Shown: positions 1 through 9,407 of the stretch, piece by piece
Position numbering within the stretch: position 1 is the first letter of the stretch
Layout: every line of letters starts with the position of its first letter
From: Streptomyces monashensis
Lineage (GTDB): Bacteria > Actinomycetota > Actinomycetes > Streptomycetales > Streptomycetaceae
Direction: 5' to 3'
NCBI RefSeq assembly: GCF_001866665.1
Contig: NZ_MLYO01000062.1
Location: 62,001-126,000, forward strand
Length of the DNA stretch: 64,000 bases
Translations under genes and position numbers: made by a program
The notes under the pieces: model-generated
What the model saw: the letters and a program-made list of their open reading frames with translations, nothing else
The model's database searches: none
What the model was told of the DNA's origin: nothing

Positions 1-84
1 CGCCCGCAGACGTGACACGCTGCCCGTCGAAGGCTCCCCGCGCGCTTTCTAGGCTCACCGCACACCGAGCCGACGGAGGTCCCG

Positions 85-927
85 ATGAGCCGAGTGATCC
101 GTGCCGCCCTGTTCCAGACCGCGTGGACCGGCGACAAGGAATCCATGATCCAGGTGCACGAGCAGGCGGCCCGCGACGCCGCCGCCCAGGGCGCCCAAGT
201 CCTCTGCTTCCAGGAGCTGTTCTACGGCCCCTACTTCTGCCAGGTGCAGGACAAGGCCTTCTACGAGTACGCCGAGCGGATCCCCGAGGGCCCGACCGTC
301 CAGCGCTTCCAGCGCCTGGCGCGCGAGCTGGGCATCGTCCTCGTCCTGCCGATGTACGAGGAGGAGCAGCCGGGAGTCCTCTACAACACCGCCGCGGTGA
401 TCGACGCGGACGGCTCCTACCTCGGCAAGTACCGCAAGACCCACATCCCGCAGGTCCGGGGATTCTGGGAGAAGTTCTACTTCCGCCCGGGCAACAGCGG
501 CTGGCCCGTCTTCGACACGGCCGTCGGCAGGATCGGCGTGTACATCTGCTACGACCGTCACTTCCCCGAGGGCTGGCGGGCGCTCGGTCTCGCCGGCGCC
601 GAGATCGTCTTCAACCCCTCGGCCACCTCCCGCGGCCTGTCCCGCTACCTGTGGCAGCTGGAGCAGCCGGCGGCGGCCGTCGCCAACGAGTACTTCGTCG
701 GCGCGATCAACCGGGTCGGCGTGGAGGACCTCGGCGACAACGACTTCTACGGCACGACGTACTTCGTGGACCCCGAGGCCCAGTTCGTCGGCGAGGTCGC
801 GAGCGACAAGGCGACCGAACTCGTCGTCCGCGACCTGGACCTGGCCAAACTCCGCGAGGTCCGCGACCGCTGGCAGTTCTACCGGGACCGCGCGCCGGGG
901 GCGTACGAGCCGCTGACCGCGCCCTGA
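85..927 (+). CDS. Nitrilase-superfamily amidohydrolase, probable beta-ureidopropionase / N-carbamoyl hydrolase
   Basis: This 280-residue cytosolic enzyme belongs to the carbon-nitrogen hydrolase (nitrilase) superfamily and probably hydrolyses an N-carbamoyl amino acid, the last step of reductive pyrimidine or hydantoin breakdown. The Glu-Lys-Cys catalytic triad is visible: E44 in FQELFY, K118 in KYRKTHIP and C155 in YICYDRHFPEG. The length is normal for the family. The ATG is preceded by GGAGG about 7 nt upstream, which fixes the start. It is the first of four co-directional genes; the hydantoinase starts 28 nt downstream and would make its N-carbamoyl substrate. The exact substrate (beta-ureidopropionate, N-carbamoyl-D-amino acid or another amide) is not resolved by sequence. 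Family call is firm, substrate is inferred from context. Confidence 0.9.
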   Translation: MSRVIRAALFQTAWTGDKESMIQVHEQAARDAAAQGAQVLCFQELFYGPYFCQVQDKAFYEYAERIPEGPTVQRFQRLARELGIVLVLPMYEEEQPGVLYNTAAVIDADGSYLGKYRKTHIPQVRGFWEKFYFRPGNSGWPVFDTAVGRIGVYICYDRHFPEGWRALGLAGAEIVFNPSATSRGLSRYLWQLEQPAAAVANEYFVGAINRVGVEDLGDNDFYGTTYFVDPEAQFVGEVASDKATELVVRDLDLAKLREVRDRWQFYRDRAPGAYEPLTAP

Positions 928-955
928 CCGTAACCGAGTTGACCGAGGGAGCAGC

Positions 956-2398
956 ATGACCGGCCGTACAGTCATCCGCGGAGGGCTTGTCATCACCGCC
1001 TCCGACGAGATCCACGCCGACGTCCTGATCGAGGACGGCCGCATCGCCGCCCTCGCCGCCTCCGGAACCCCCGCCGCCGAGGCGTTCACCGCCGAGCGAA
1101 GCGAGATGGGGGCACCCCCGCCCGAAGGGTGGGGGAGGGTCGTCGACGCCACCGGGAAGTACGTCGTCCCGGGCGGCGTCGACGCACACACCCACATGGA
1201 GCTGCCGTTCGGCGGGACCTTCGCCTCCGACACCTTCGAGACCGGCACCCGAGCCGCCGCCTGGGGCGGGACGACCACGATCGTCGACTTCGCGGTGCAG
1301 AGCGTCGGCCACACCCTGCGCGAGGGCCTCGACGCCTGGCACGCCAAAGCCGAGGGCAACTGCGCGATCGACTACGCCTTCCACATGATCGTCGCCGACG
1401 TGAACGACGAGACGCTGAAGGAGATGGACCTGCTGGTGGAGGAGGGGGTGACCTCCTTCAAGCAGTTCATGGCGTATCCGGGCGTCTTCTACTCCGACGA
1501 CGGGCAGATCCTGCGCGCCATGCAGCGCTCCGCCGAGAACGGCGGGCTGATCATGATGCACGCGGAGAACGGCATCGCCATCGACGTCCTGGTCCAGCAG
1601 GCCCTGGCCCGCGGCGAGACCGACCCGCGCTACCACGGCGAGGTCCGAAAGGCCCTGCTGGAGGCGGAGGCCACACACCGCGCCATCCGGCTCGCGCAGG
1701 TCGCCGGCGCGCCCCTGTACGTCGTGCACGTCTCGGCGCAGGAGGCGGTGGCCGAGCTGGCGCGGGCGCGCGACGAGGGGTTCCCCGTCTTCGGCGAGAC
1801 CTGCCCGCAGTACCTGTTCCTGTCCACCGACAACCTCGCCGAGCCGGACTTCGCGGGCGCGAAGTACGTGTGCAGCACGCCGCTGCGGCCCAGGGAGCAC
1901 CAGGCGGCGCTGTGGAGGGGCCTGCGCACCAACGACCTCCAGGTGGTCTCCACCGACCACTGCCCCTTCTGCTTCACCGGCCAGAAGGAGCTGGGCCGCG
2001 GCGACTTCTCCAAGATCCCCAACGGTCTGCCGGGCGTGGAGAACCGCATGGACCTGCTGCACCAGGCCGTCGTCGACGGGCACATCTCCCGGCGCCGCTG
2101 GATCGAGATCGCCTGCGCCACCCCGGCCCGCATGTTCGGCCTGTACCCGAAGAAGGGCACCATCGCCCCGGGCGCCGACGCCGACGTCGTGGTCTACGAC
2201 CCGCATGCCGAGCAGACCGTCTCCGCCGCGACGCACCACATGAACGTCGACTACTCCGCCTACGAGGGCAAACGGATCACCGGCCGCGTCGAGACCGTGC
2301 TCTCGCGCGGCGTACCCGTCATCACCGAGCGGGAGTACACCGGACGCACCGGTCACGGCGTCTACACCCCGCGCTCCACCTGTCAGTACCTCAACTAG
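956..2398 (+). CDS. hydA: Dihydropyrimidinase / D-hydantoinase
   Basis: This 480-residue cyclic amidohydrolase opens dihydropyrimidine or 5-substituted hydantoin rings to N-carbamoyl amino acids. The binuclear metal-site signature is complete: GGVDAHTHMELPF near residues 76-88, the lysine expected to be carbamylated in TSFKQFMAYPG near residue 167, histidines in MMHAENG and VVHVSAQ, and the aspartate in STDHCPF near residue 337. Length and motif order match bacterial hydantoinases. The ATG follows GAGGGAGCAGC. It sits between the amidohydrolase and an LLM-class oxidoreductase in one operon, so it should feed the upstream enzyme. Natural substrate (uracil/thymine-derived or hydantoin) is not decided by the sequence. 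Confidence 0.93.
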   Translation: MTGRTVIRGGLVITASDEIHADVLIEDGRIAALAASGTPAAEAFTAERSEMGAPPPEGWGRVVDATGKYVVPGGVDAHTHMELPFGGTFASDTFETGTRAAAWGGTTTIVDFAVQSVGHTLREGLDAWHAKAEGNCAIDYAFHMIVADVNDETLKEMDLLVEEGVTSFKQFMAYPGVFYSDDGQILRAMQRSAENGGLIMMHAENGIAIDVLVQQALARGETDPRYHGEVRKALLEAEATHRAIRLAQVAGAPLYVVHVSAQEAVAELARARDEGFPVFGETCPQYLFLSTDNLAEPDFAGAKYVCSTPLRPREHQAALWRGLRTNDLQVVSTDHCPFCFTGQKELGRGDFSKIPNGLPGVENRMDLLHQAVVDGHISRRRWIEIACATPARMFGLYPKKGTIAPGADADVVVYDPHAEQTVSAATHHMNVDYSAYEGKRITGRVETVLSRGVPVITEREYTGRTGHGVYTPRSTCQYLN

Positions 2399-2409
2399 GA
2401 GTGGCGCCC

Positions 2410-3429
2410 ATGGACTTCGGACTCGTCCTCCAGACCGACCCGCCGGCCTCCCGCGTCGTCAGCCTGATGAAACGCGCCGAGCGCAACGGCTTCACGTACG
2501 GCTGGACCTTCGACTCCTCCGTGCTGTGGCAGGAACCGTTCGTGATCTACAGCCAGATCCTCGCCAACACGCAGAAGCTGAAGATCGGCCCGATGGTCAC
2601 CAACCCGGGCACCCGCACCTGGGAGGTCACCGCCTCCACCTTCGCCACCCTCAACGACATGTTCGGCAACCGCACCGTGTGCGGCATCGGCCGCGGCGAC
2701 TCCGCGATGCGCGTCGCGGGCCGCAAGCCCAACACGCTGGCCCGGATCAGCGAGGCGATGAAGGTGATCCGCGCCCTCGGCCGGGGCGAGGAGGCCGACC
2801 TGGGCGGCACGAAGATCCGCTTCCCGTGGATCAGGGAGGGCGCCGAACTCCCCGTCTGGATGGCCGCGTACGGCCCCAAGGCGCTGAAGATGACCGGCGA
2901 GGAGGCCGACGGCTTCATCCTCCAGCTGTCCGACCTCTACCTCACCGAGTACATGGTCAAGGCCGTGAAAGACGCGGCCGTCGCCGCCGGCCGCGACCCG
3001 TCCGAGGTGACGGTCTGCGTCGCCGCCCCGGCGTACGTCACCGAGGACGACTCGCCCGAGGCGCTCGCCCACGCCCGCGAGCAGTGCCGCTGGTTCGGCG
3101 GCATGGTCGGCAACCACGTCGCCGACCTCGTCGCCCGCTACGGCGAGCACTCCGGCCGGGTCCCCGAGGAACTCACCGACTACATCAAGGCCCGCGAGGG
3201 GTACGACTACTCCCACCACGGGCGCGCCGACAACCCCGACACCGCGTTCGTGCCCGACGAGATCGTGGACCGCTTCTGTGTCATCGGTCCCGTCGAGAAG
3301 CACGTCGAGAAGCTGAAGGCGCTGCGCGCGCTGGGCGTCGACCAGTTCGCGGTGTACGACATGCACGATGCCCGGGAAGCCACCATCGACGCCTACGGCT
3401 CCCGGGTGATCCCCGCCGTCAACTCCTGA
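2410..3429 (+). CDS. LLM-class F420/flavin-dependent oxidoreductase (hydantoinase-operon type)
   Basis: This 339-residue protein is a luciferase-like TIM-barrel oxidoreductase of the subgroup that recurs beside dihydropyrimidinases (TIGR03842 type). Visible features are the barrel start MDFGLVLQTDPPASRVV, the stretch TVCGIGRGDSAMRVAGRKP typical of the cofactor region, and PVWMAAYGPKALKMTGEEADG. The ATG at 2410 lies 11 nt after the hydA stop, with AGGAG overlapping that stop as ribosome site. Known family chemistry is hydride or oxygen transfer using F420H2 or reduced flavin. Its role in ring catabolism is inferred from conserved neighbourhood only; the cofactor preference is not provable here. 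Confidence 0.85.
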   Translation: MDFGLVLQTDPPASRVVSLMKRAERNGFTYGWTFDSSVLWQEPFVIYSQILANTQKLKIGPMVTNPGTRTWEVTASTFATLNDMFGNRTVCGIGRGDSAMRVAGRKPNTLARISEAMKVIRALGRGEEADLGGTKIRFPWIREGAELPVWMAAYGPKALKMTGEEADGFILQLSDLYLTEYMVKAVKDAAVAAGRDPSEVTVCVAAPAYVTEDDSPEALAHAREQCRWFGGMVGNHVADLVARYGEHSGRVPEELTDYIKAREGYDYSHHGRADNPDTAFVPDEIVDRFCVIGPVEKHVEKLKALRALGVDQFAVYDMHDAREATIDAYGSRVIPAVNS

Positions 3430-3560
3430 CCGCCGCCTCCCCGTTGGTCTCCCCCTCCCCGCCGCCTGGGGGAGGGGGCACAGGGCGCCCGCCCGCGCAC
3501 CCCCCCATCGCGCCGCCCGCACGGCACTCCCCGACCCGTCTCACCCCTCCGGGACCGCCC

Positions 3561-5081
<1,521 letters not shown>

Positions 5082-5099
5082 AAGGACCCGAAAGAGTGA

Positions 5100-5134
5100 G
5101 GGGCGGGCGTCCGGCTACCCGGACTGCCCGCCCC
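5100..5134. terminator. Strong GC-rich hairpin between convergent genes
   Basis: GGGGCGGGC pairs with GCCCGCCCC, and TCCGG with CCGGA inside it around a short loop. The hairpin lies between the permease stop and the convergent secreted-protein gene and overlaps the last codons of the latter. It can act as a bidirectional terminator. Confidence 0.7.
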
Positions 5135-5789
5135 CGAGCGCGCCGACCGCGGCCCGCGCCGCCTTGATGGCGCCCTGGTTGATCTCGTCCGTACCGGGGG
5201 CCTTCTTCGTGTCGAAGTCGCTGCCGTTGTACGTGACGACCACCAGGGCGTTGGCGACCCGGACCATCACCACGCCCTCGCGGGTCTGCTGCTTGTCCTC
5301 GGTGGTGAGGTTCACGATCGAGTAGGCGCTGTCCCCGAGCCCCGGCACGGCACCGCCGCCGCTCTTCTCGCTCACCTGCTGCTGGTAGTTCTGCTTCGCC
5401 TCCTGCTGCGACCCGGCGATCTCGAACGACACGTCGAGCCAGCGGTAGCTGTACCCCTTCAGGGCGTTCCAGGAGCAGGTGCGGCGCACCTTGGTGTCCG
5501 TCGACGGGATCTCCTTGCCCTCCGTCTTCGCCCCGGGCACCAGGGCCGTGACGGTGGCCGCGGGCACGCTCGTACAGGGCGTGGGCGCGGCGGCGTACGT
5601 CTGCGACCCGCCGGAGGAGGAGGGGCCGGGGGAGGCGGAGGACTGCGTGGGCGCCTTCTGGCCCGCCGGGGAGCCGTCGGCGGCGGCCGGCGCGGCCGGG
5701 CCGGACGTCAGCGCCCAGCCGGCGCAGGCGAGCACGGCGACCGGTGAGATCCGCGCGGTGAGCGCGAGCGGCAGAGGAAGAGAACGCAC
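5115..5789 (-). CDS. Secreted or lipid-anchored DUF3558-like protein
   Basis: This 224-residue protein starts with an Arg-containing n-region and a hydrophobic stretch ending in VLACAGW, a poor but possible lipobox with Cys near residue 22. A Pro/Ser-rich linker to about residue 70 is followed by a compact domain holding two cysteines (TPCTSV and RRTCSWN) and the end NQGAIKAARAAVGAL. This matches the pattern of actinobacterial DUF3558 envelope proteins, whose function is unknown. It probably sits on the outer face of the membrane. It is transcribed toward the catabolic operon and shares a terminator with it. Secretion is well supported; lipidation is uncertain. Confidence 0.7.
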   Translation of the reverse strand: MRSLPLPLALTARISPVAVLACAGWALTSGPAAPAAADGSPAGQKAPTQSSASPGPSSSGGSQTYAAAPTPCTSVPAATVTALVPGAKTEGKEIPSTDTKVRRTCSWNALKGYSYRWLDVSFEIAGSQQEAKQNYQQQVSEKSGGGAVPGLGDSAYSIVNLTTEDKQQTREGVVMVRVANALVVVTYNGSDFDTKKAPGTDEINQGAIKAARAAVGALGGGQSG

Positions 5790-5981
5790 GGCGCACTTCT
5801 CGTGGGGGAGGGGGTGCGGAAGGGGTCCGCAGGGTGGACGGGGACGCCAGTGTCACACGAGCGCCTGTGGGGCGGAAGGGAAAACTCGCTGTGTGCTTGC
5901 ATGGTCACAACACCCCCTCCGCCCGCGTACCGCCCGAACGCCGGGGAAGGGGGAGGCGACACGAGTCCCCCGGGGGCGCGC

Positions 5982-6518
5982 TCAGGTCCCCGCGGGGTGC
6001 TCCGCCAGCCAGCGGCGGGCGCCGACCTCGCTCGGGTACTCGCGGACGGTGAACGCCGCGACGCACCAGCCGACGCCCCAGGCCACGCACGCGGGCGCGA
6101 CGGGCGCGGCGACCAGCCACAGGACCCGGCCGGCCAGCGTCAGCCACACCGAGCGGCGGGCCTCGTCCCGCTTGGCGGCCCGGAACTCCTGCGGGGCCGG
6201 CGGGTCGAGGAGCTTCTCCCGGTGGCCGCGGCGCTGCACCCGCCACCCCCAGACCAGGGCCACGACCGACGCCGCCACCTGCGCCCAGTCCCACACCGTA
6301 CGGACCGTCGGCGGCAGTGCGCCGCGGAAGCCTCCGTAGAGAGCGAGCGCGATGTAGCAGCAGAACGCCACGACGGCGAGCCACAGGACGGCACCGGACG
6401 AGCGGCGCACCCAGTAGCGCGGACCGCGCGCGTACCACGTGGTGCCGAGCCCCGGCAGGGCCGGGATCCGGGCGGGAGCCGTGGGCACGGCGTTGTCAGA
6501 AGATGCTCGTGACGCCAT
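5982..6518 (-). CDS. Small integral membrane protein, possible immunity protein of the upstream WXG100 protein
   Basis: This 178-residue protein has hydrophobic segments at about residues 40-65, 75-95 and 125-160, the last long enough for two helices, separated by a basic loop (RVQRRGHREKLL). No enzymatic motif is visible. Its start overlaps the end of the WXG100-domain gene by 23 nt, implying translational coupling. In Firmicute type VII systems a membrane immunity gene directly follows a membrane-depolarising toxin, and the arrangement here is similar. The immunity role is inference; a structural or unrelated membrane function is equally open. Confidence 0.6.
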   Translation of the reverse strand: MASRASSDNAVPTAPARIPALPGLGTTWYARGPRYWVRRSSGAVLWLAVVAFCCYIALALYGGFRGALPPTVRTVWDWAQVAASVVALVWGWRVQRRGHREKLLDPPAPQEFRAAKRDEARRSVWLTLAGRVLWLVAAPVAPACVAWGVGWCVAAFTVREYPSEVGARRWLAEHPAGT

Positions 6519-7782
6519 GCCACACGTCCTCTCCCAGTCGTTTGAAGTCGCCCCCGGTTTTCGACAGTACGTGTCCCGTGCCGGTCAGCACGCCGCCGAC
6601 CACACCGTGGTCGTGGATGTCCTCGCTCCAGTGCTCGTGGAGCGAGTGGTCGATGATGCCGGTCGCGCCGATCACGACGGCGCCGCCGACCCCCGCCACC
6701 ACCGCGACGGGCACGTCGAACGGCGCTGCGGCCACCAGGCCCGCCGTGATGGCCGTACCGGCCACCAGCCCCCCGACGTTGGCGCCGCCGTCGGTCGCGA
6801 TCGAACGCTGCCACGACCAGCCCGCGTCATGGTCGCCCTGCGCCTCCAGCAGCCCGCACGCACCGGCCGCGGCCACGTCCAGGACCGGGATCTCCTTCAG
6901 GAAGTCCGGCATCTTCTCCAGGCTCTCGCCCGTGCGCAGCGCGTCCGCGGCGTCGGCCAGCTTCACGTTCAGCGCACGGTCGTAGGGGAGCGCGGTACTG
7001 CCGTTCTCGGCACGGGCGATCGCCTCCTCCAGGGAGTCGACCTTGGTGACGGCGTCGCGGTAGGCGCTCTTGGCGGGCAGGTCCTTGGGCAGGGCCTGGC
7101 CCGCCTTCTGGTACGCCTTGCGCTCCGCCCGCATCTCCTTCTTGGCGGCCTGGGCCGCGCTCTTGGCGTCGTCGAGCTTCGCGCGGGCCTCCTTGCCGCC
7201 GGCCCGGGCGTCCTCGGCGTCGTACGCGTACAGGCCGCGCAGATAGTCCGCGATGGTGACCTTGTCCCCGGTGGTCGTGGGGCCCGACCCGGTCACCCGG
7301 TCATACAGCCCCTGCAACTGCTGCGCCGCCTCCAGCCGCGCGTGCTGGGCGGTGTGCAGGATGTGGTTGCGTGCGTCGACGTAGTCGTTCCTCGCGGAGA
7401 CGGTCTTCGGATCCTCCGGGCCCGACGAGTCCGGCGGCTTCGGCACGCCCTTGTCGTCCGTCGCCACACCCTTGGCGGCGGCGATGTGCTGCGCGTTGTA
7501 GAGCGACGACTCGCAGGTCGACAGCGCGTCCGCCAGCGTGCCCAGGATGTCGCCCGCCGAGTGCACCAGCTCGGCGAAGCCGCCGGCCGTGATCTGGTCC
7601 TCGCTCCATTTGGCGCGGAACGTCTCGGCCGCGTCGCCCTTCCAGCCCGCGTCGCCGGCCAGCTTCTCGACGGCGGTGCTGAGCGGCTTCACCACGCCGT
7701 CGAGCTTGTCCTTGGCGTTCTTGTAGGTGGTCGCCATCGTGTGCAGGCCACCGAGGTCGCCCCCCACCCAGCTGTCGCTCAT
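6496..7782 (-). CDS. WXG100-superfamily protein with hydrophobic glycine-zipper-like C-terminus, candidate type VII substrate
   Basis: This 428-residue protein begins with a helical WXG100-type domain: WKGDAAETFRAKW near residues 47-60 carries the W-x-G turn. A charged coiled region follows (about 150-290, with KKEMRAERKAYQKAG). The C-terminal part (about 330-395) is hydrophobic and Gly/Ala-rich, with GGLVAGTAITAGLVAAAP and VVAGVGGAVVIGATGI. This layout of secretion domain plus membrane-active C-terminus resembles polymorphic type VII effectors. It follows a small helical protein with a 1-nt overlap and precedes a membrane protein with a 23-nt overlap. No toxin catalytic residues are seen, so toxicity is hypothetical. 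Confidence 0.7.
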   Translation of the reverse strand: MSDSWVGGDLGGLHTMATTYKNAKDKLDGVVKPLSTAVEKLAGDAGWKGDAAETFRAKWSEDQITAGGFAELVHSAGDILGTLADALSTCESSLYNAQHIAAAKGVATDDKGVPKPPDSSGPEDPKTVSARNDYVDARNHILHTAQHARLEAAQQLQGLYDRVTGSGPTTTGDKVTIADYLRGLYAYDAEDARAGGKEARAKLDDAKSAAQAAKKEMRAERKAYQKAGQALPKDLPAKSAYRDAVTKVDSLEEAIARAENGSTALPYDRALNVKLADAADALRTGESLEKMPDFLKEIPVLDVAAAGACGLLEAQGDHDAGWSWQRSIATDGGANVGGLVAGTAITAGLVAAAPFDVPVAVVAGVGGAVVIGATGIIDHSLHEHWSEDIHDHGVVGGVLTGTGHVLSKTGGDFKRLGEDVWHGVTSIF

Positions 7783-8087
7783 CAGTGCCAGTCCTCCGGG
7801 GTGAGGTCCTCGAAGACTCCGTGGACGTCCACGTCGTGCCGGTGGAAGGAGTCACGCGCGTACCCGGCCTTGTCGCCGTGCTCGTCCAGCCGGTCCGCGA
7901 GCGCGAGGTGCATGCTGGTGATGAGGTCGGCGACTGCCTTGATCGTGTCGTCCAGCCCGGGGTCGCCCCCGCTGACGACGGCCGGAGTCACGTCGGGGGC
8001 CAGCTTGCGGTAGTTGCCGGACTCGTCGTGGAACGTCTTCGCCAGCGTGGCGAGATCGTCGTAGATGACCTTGAAGTCGGCCGTCAT
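7782..8087 (-). CDS. Small helical protein of DUF6317 type, WXG100-like partner
   Basis: This 101-residue, mostly helical acidic protein begins MTADFKVIYDDLATLAKTF and ends in EDLTPEDWH. Its size and position immediately before a WXG100-domain gene fit the small helical companions that pair with larger WXG/LXG proteins for secretion. The ATG overlaps the stop of the preceding gene (ATGA) and its own stop overlaps the next start (TGATG), so the set is one translationally coupled operon. The chosen start is the one forming the ATGA overlap. Partner role is inferred. Confidence 0.65.
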   Translation of the reverse strand: MTADFKVIYDDLATLAKTFHDESGNYRKLAPDVTPAVVSGGDPGLDDTIKAVADLITSMHLALADRLDEHGDKAGYARDSFHRHDVDVHGVFEDLTPEDWH

Positions 8088-8599
8088 CGCCGCACCTCCC
8101 GTGCGTGGGCGGCCAGGTCCTCGGGCCGCCAGTTGGCTTCTCCGGGCGCGACCCGCGGATCGAGCAGGACGGTGACGCCCCGCTCGTCCATCCCTTCGGC
8201 CAGCGGGCCGAGGGAACCGGCGATCCAGGGCTGCGCTTCGCCGAGCGCCGCCACCAGCCCGTCCAGCGTGGTGAAGGCGAAGGCCACGGTGCCGTGCGCG
8301 GGGTGGGCGAAGAGCTCGCACACGATGAAGGGCACGCGCGCGGGGCGGCCGTCCGTGCCCGTGCCGACGACCGAGCGGGGATGCGCCGGCACGAACACCG
8401 GCGTGTGGTAGGCGGGTATGCCCGGCCGGGGCCCGGGCCGGTCGTCGGCGGCGGCCCGCGGCGGTGGCGCGGCCTCCACCAGGTCCAGCAGCGCCGAGCG
8501 GCGAGGCTCCGCCGCCTGCTGCGGAAGGCCGCGTTCCGTCGGATCCGGTTCCAGGAAATCGTGCAGCCGTGAATGATTCGGCGCCCCCATCGCCGTCAC
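8084..8599 (-). CDS. SseB-like hypothetical protein heading the WXG100 operon
   Basis: This 171-residue soluble protein has a low-complexity, Pro/Ala-rich first 50 residues and then a globular domain with YHTPVFVPAHPR, FAFTTLDGLVAALGEAQPW and a hydrophobic VTVLLDPRVAP strand. That pattern resembles the SseB-like family common near streptomycete type VII genes; no catalytic motif is visible. It is the first gene of the minus-strand operon and overlaps the next by 4 nt. Biochemical role is unknown. Confidence 0.55.
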   Translation of the reverse strand: MTAMGAPNHSRLHDFLEPDPTERGLPQQAAEPRRSALLDLVEAAPPPRAAADDRPGPRPGIPAYHTPVFVPAHPRSVVGTGTDGRPARVPFIVCELFAHPAHGTVAFAFTTLDGLVAALGEAQPWIAGSLGPLAEGMDERGVTVLLDPRVAPGEANWRPEDLAAHAREVRR

Positions 8600-8779
8600 C
8601 TCTTCCCCGTGCTCGTGCGTGGCCGTTGGGCCCGACCACGGTAGCCAGCGGCCAAGGGCGCAAATCGGCCTATGTCGGGGTCCGGAGGCGGGTATGCACG
8701 TAACCCATACGACCGTTTGGTCCGGGCGAGAGCAGTCCTTGACCCGTTGATGAACCGGTGTCCCAGCGGAGGGCGGACG

Positions 8780-9309
8780 CTATGGCACCCGGGCCGTCCA
8801 CTTCACGGACGCGAACTTGCTCCGGGCCAGCTCCTCGGCCCGCGCCAGCTCCCCGTCCGTGATCCTGCCCGGCGCCAGGCCGTACCGCGCCCGGAACGAC
8901 GCGATCATCCGGTCGATGACCGCCTCACGGGGCAGCCCCGTCTGCCGCCGCAGCGGATCGACCCGCTTCTTCGCGCTGCGCGTGCCCTTGTCGGACAGCT
9001 TCTCCCGGCCGATGCGCAGCACCTCCAGCATCTTGTCGGCGTCGATGTCGTACGACATCGTCACGTGGTGCAGCACGGCCCCCGGGCCCCCGTCCGGCCC
9101 CACCATCCGCTTCTGCGCGGCGCCCGCGATCTTGCCCTGGTCGGTCGCGATGTCGTTCAGCGGCTGGTACCAGGCCCGGATCCCCATGTCGCCGAGGGCG
9201 CCCAGCACCCAGTCGTCGAGGTAGGCGTAGCTGTCCTGGAAGGACAGGCCCTGCACGAGGGACTCGGGCACCGACAGGGAGTAGGTGATCGTGTTGCCCG
9301 GCTCGACGA
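8780..9309 (-). pseudogene. lplA: 3' half of the original chromosomal lipoate-protein ligase gene
   Basis: This reading frame encodes the C-terminal part of a LplA-type ligase, from FVEPGNTITYSLSVPESL to the end WTARVP, including KIAGAAQKR and HHVTMSYDID. It aligns throughout with the C-terminal half of the intact copy next door. Upstream of 9310 the frame leaves the family and soon meets a stop, exactly where the 7-bp joint CGACGAA lies. The matching 5' half is at 28146-28680. A GTG at 9271 could start a roughly 163-residue fragment, but that lacks the N-terminal lipoate-binding motifs and is unlikely to be active. Confidence 0.9.
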
Positions 9310-9332
9310 AGGTCGGACGAGGAAGACACTAC
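9299..9332. other. attL of island 1 (serine-recombinase joint)
   Basis: The host arm CGGCTCGA (9299-9306) is followed by the shared core CGACGAA (9304-9310) and the phage-type arm ending GGAAGACACTAC (9321-9332). The same core occurs at 28140-28146. The proposed crossover dinucleotide is AA at 9309-9310. Confidence 0.8.
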
Positions 9333-9407
9333 GAGCCGGCGTTATCGCGGGCAAGGGCCTGCGCGGCCCTGCCGAGTGCCGCGTGGGACCCGGCAGAGGC
9401 GCGGCGT

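Noticed and set aside
55..2356. Long open frames antisense to the hydantoinase operon
   Set aside because: They are a by-product of high third-position GC; they lack domains and ribosome sites, whereas the plus-strand frames carry catalytic motifs.
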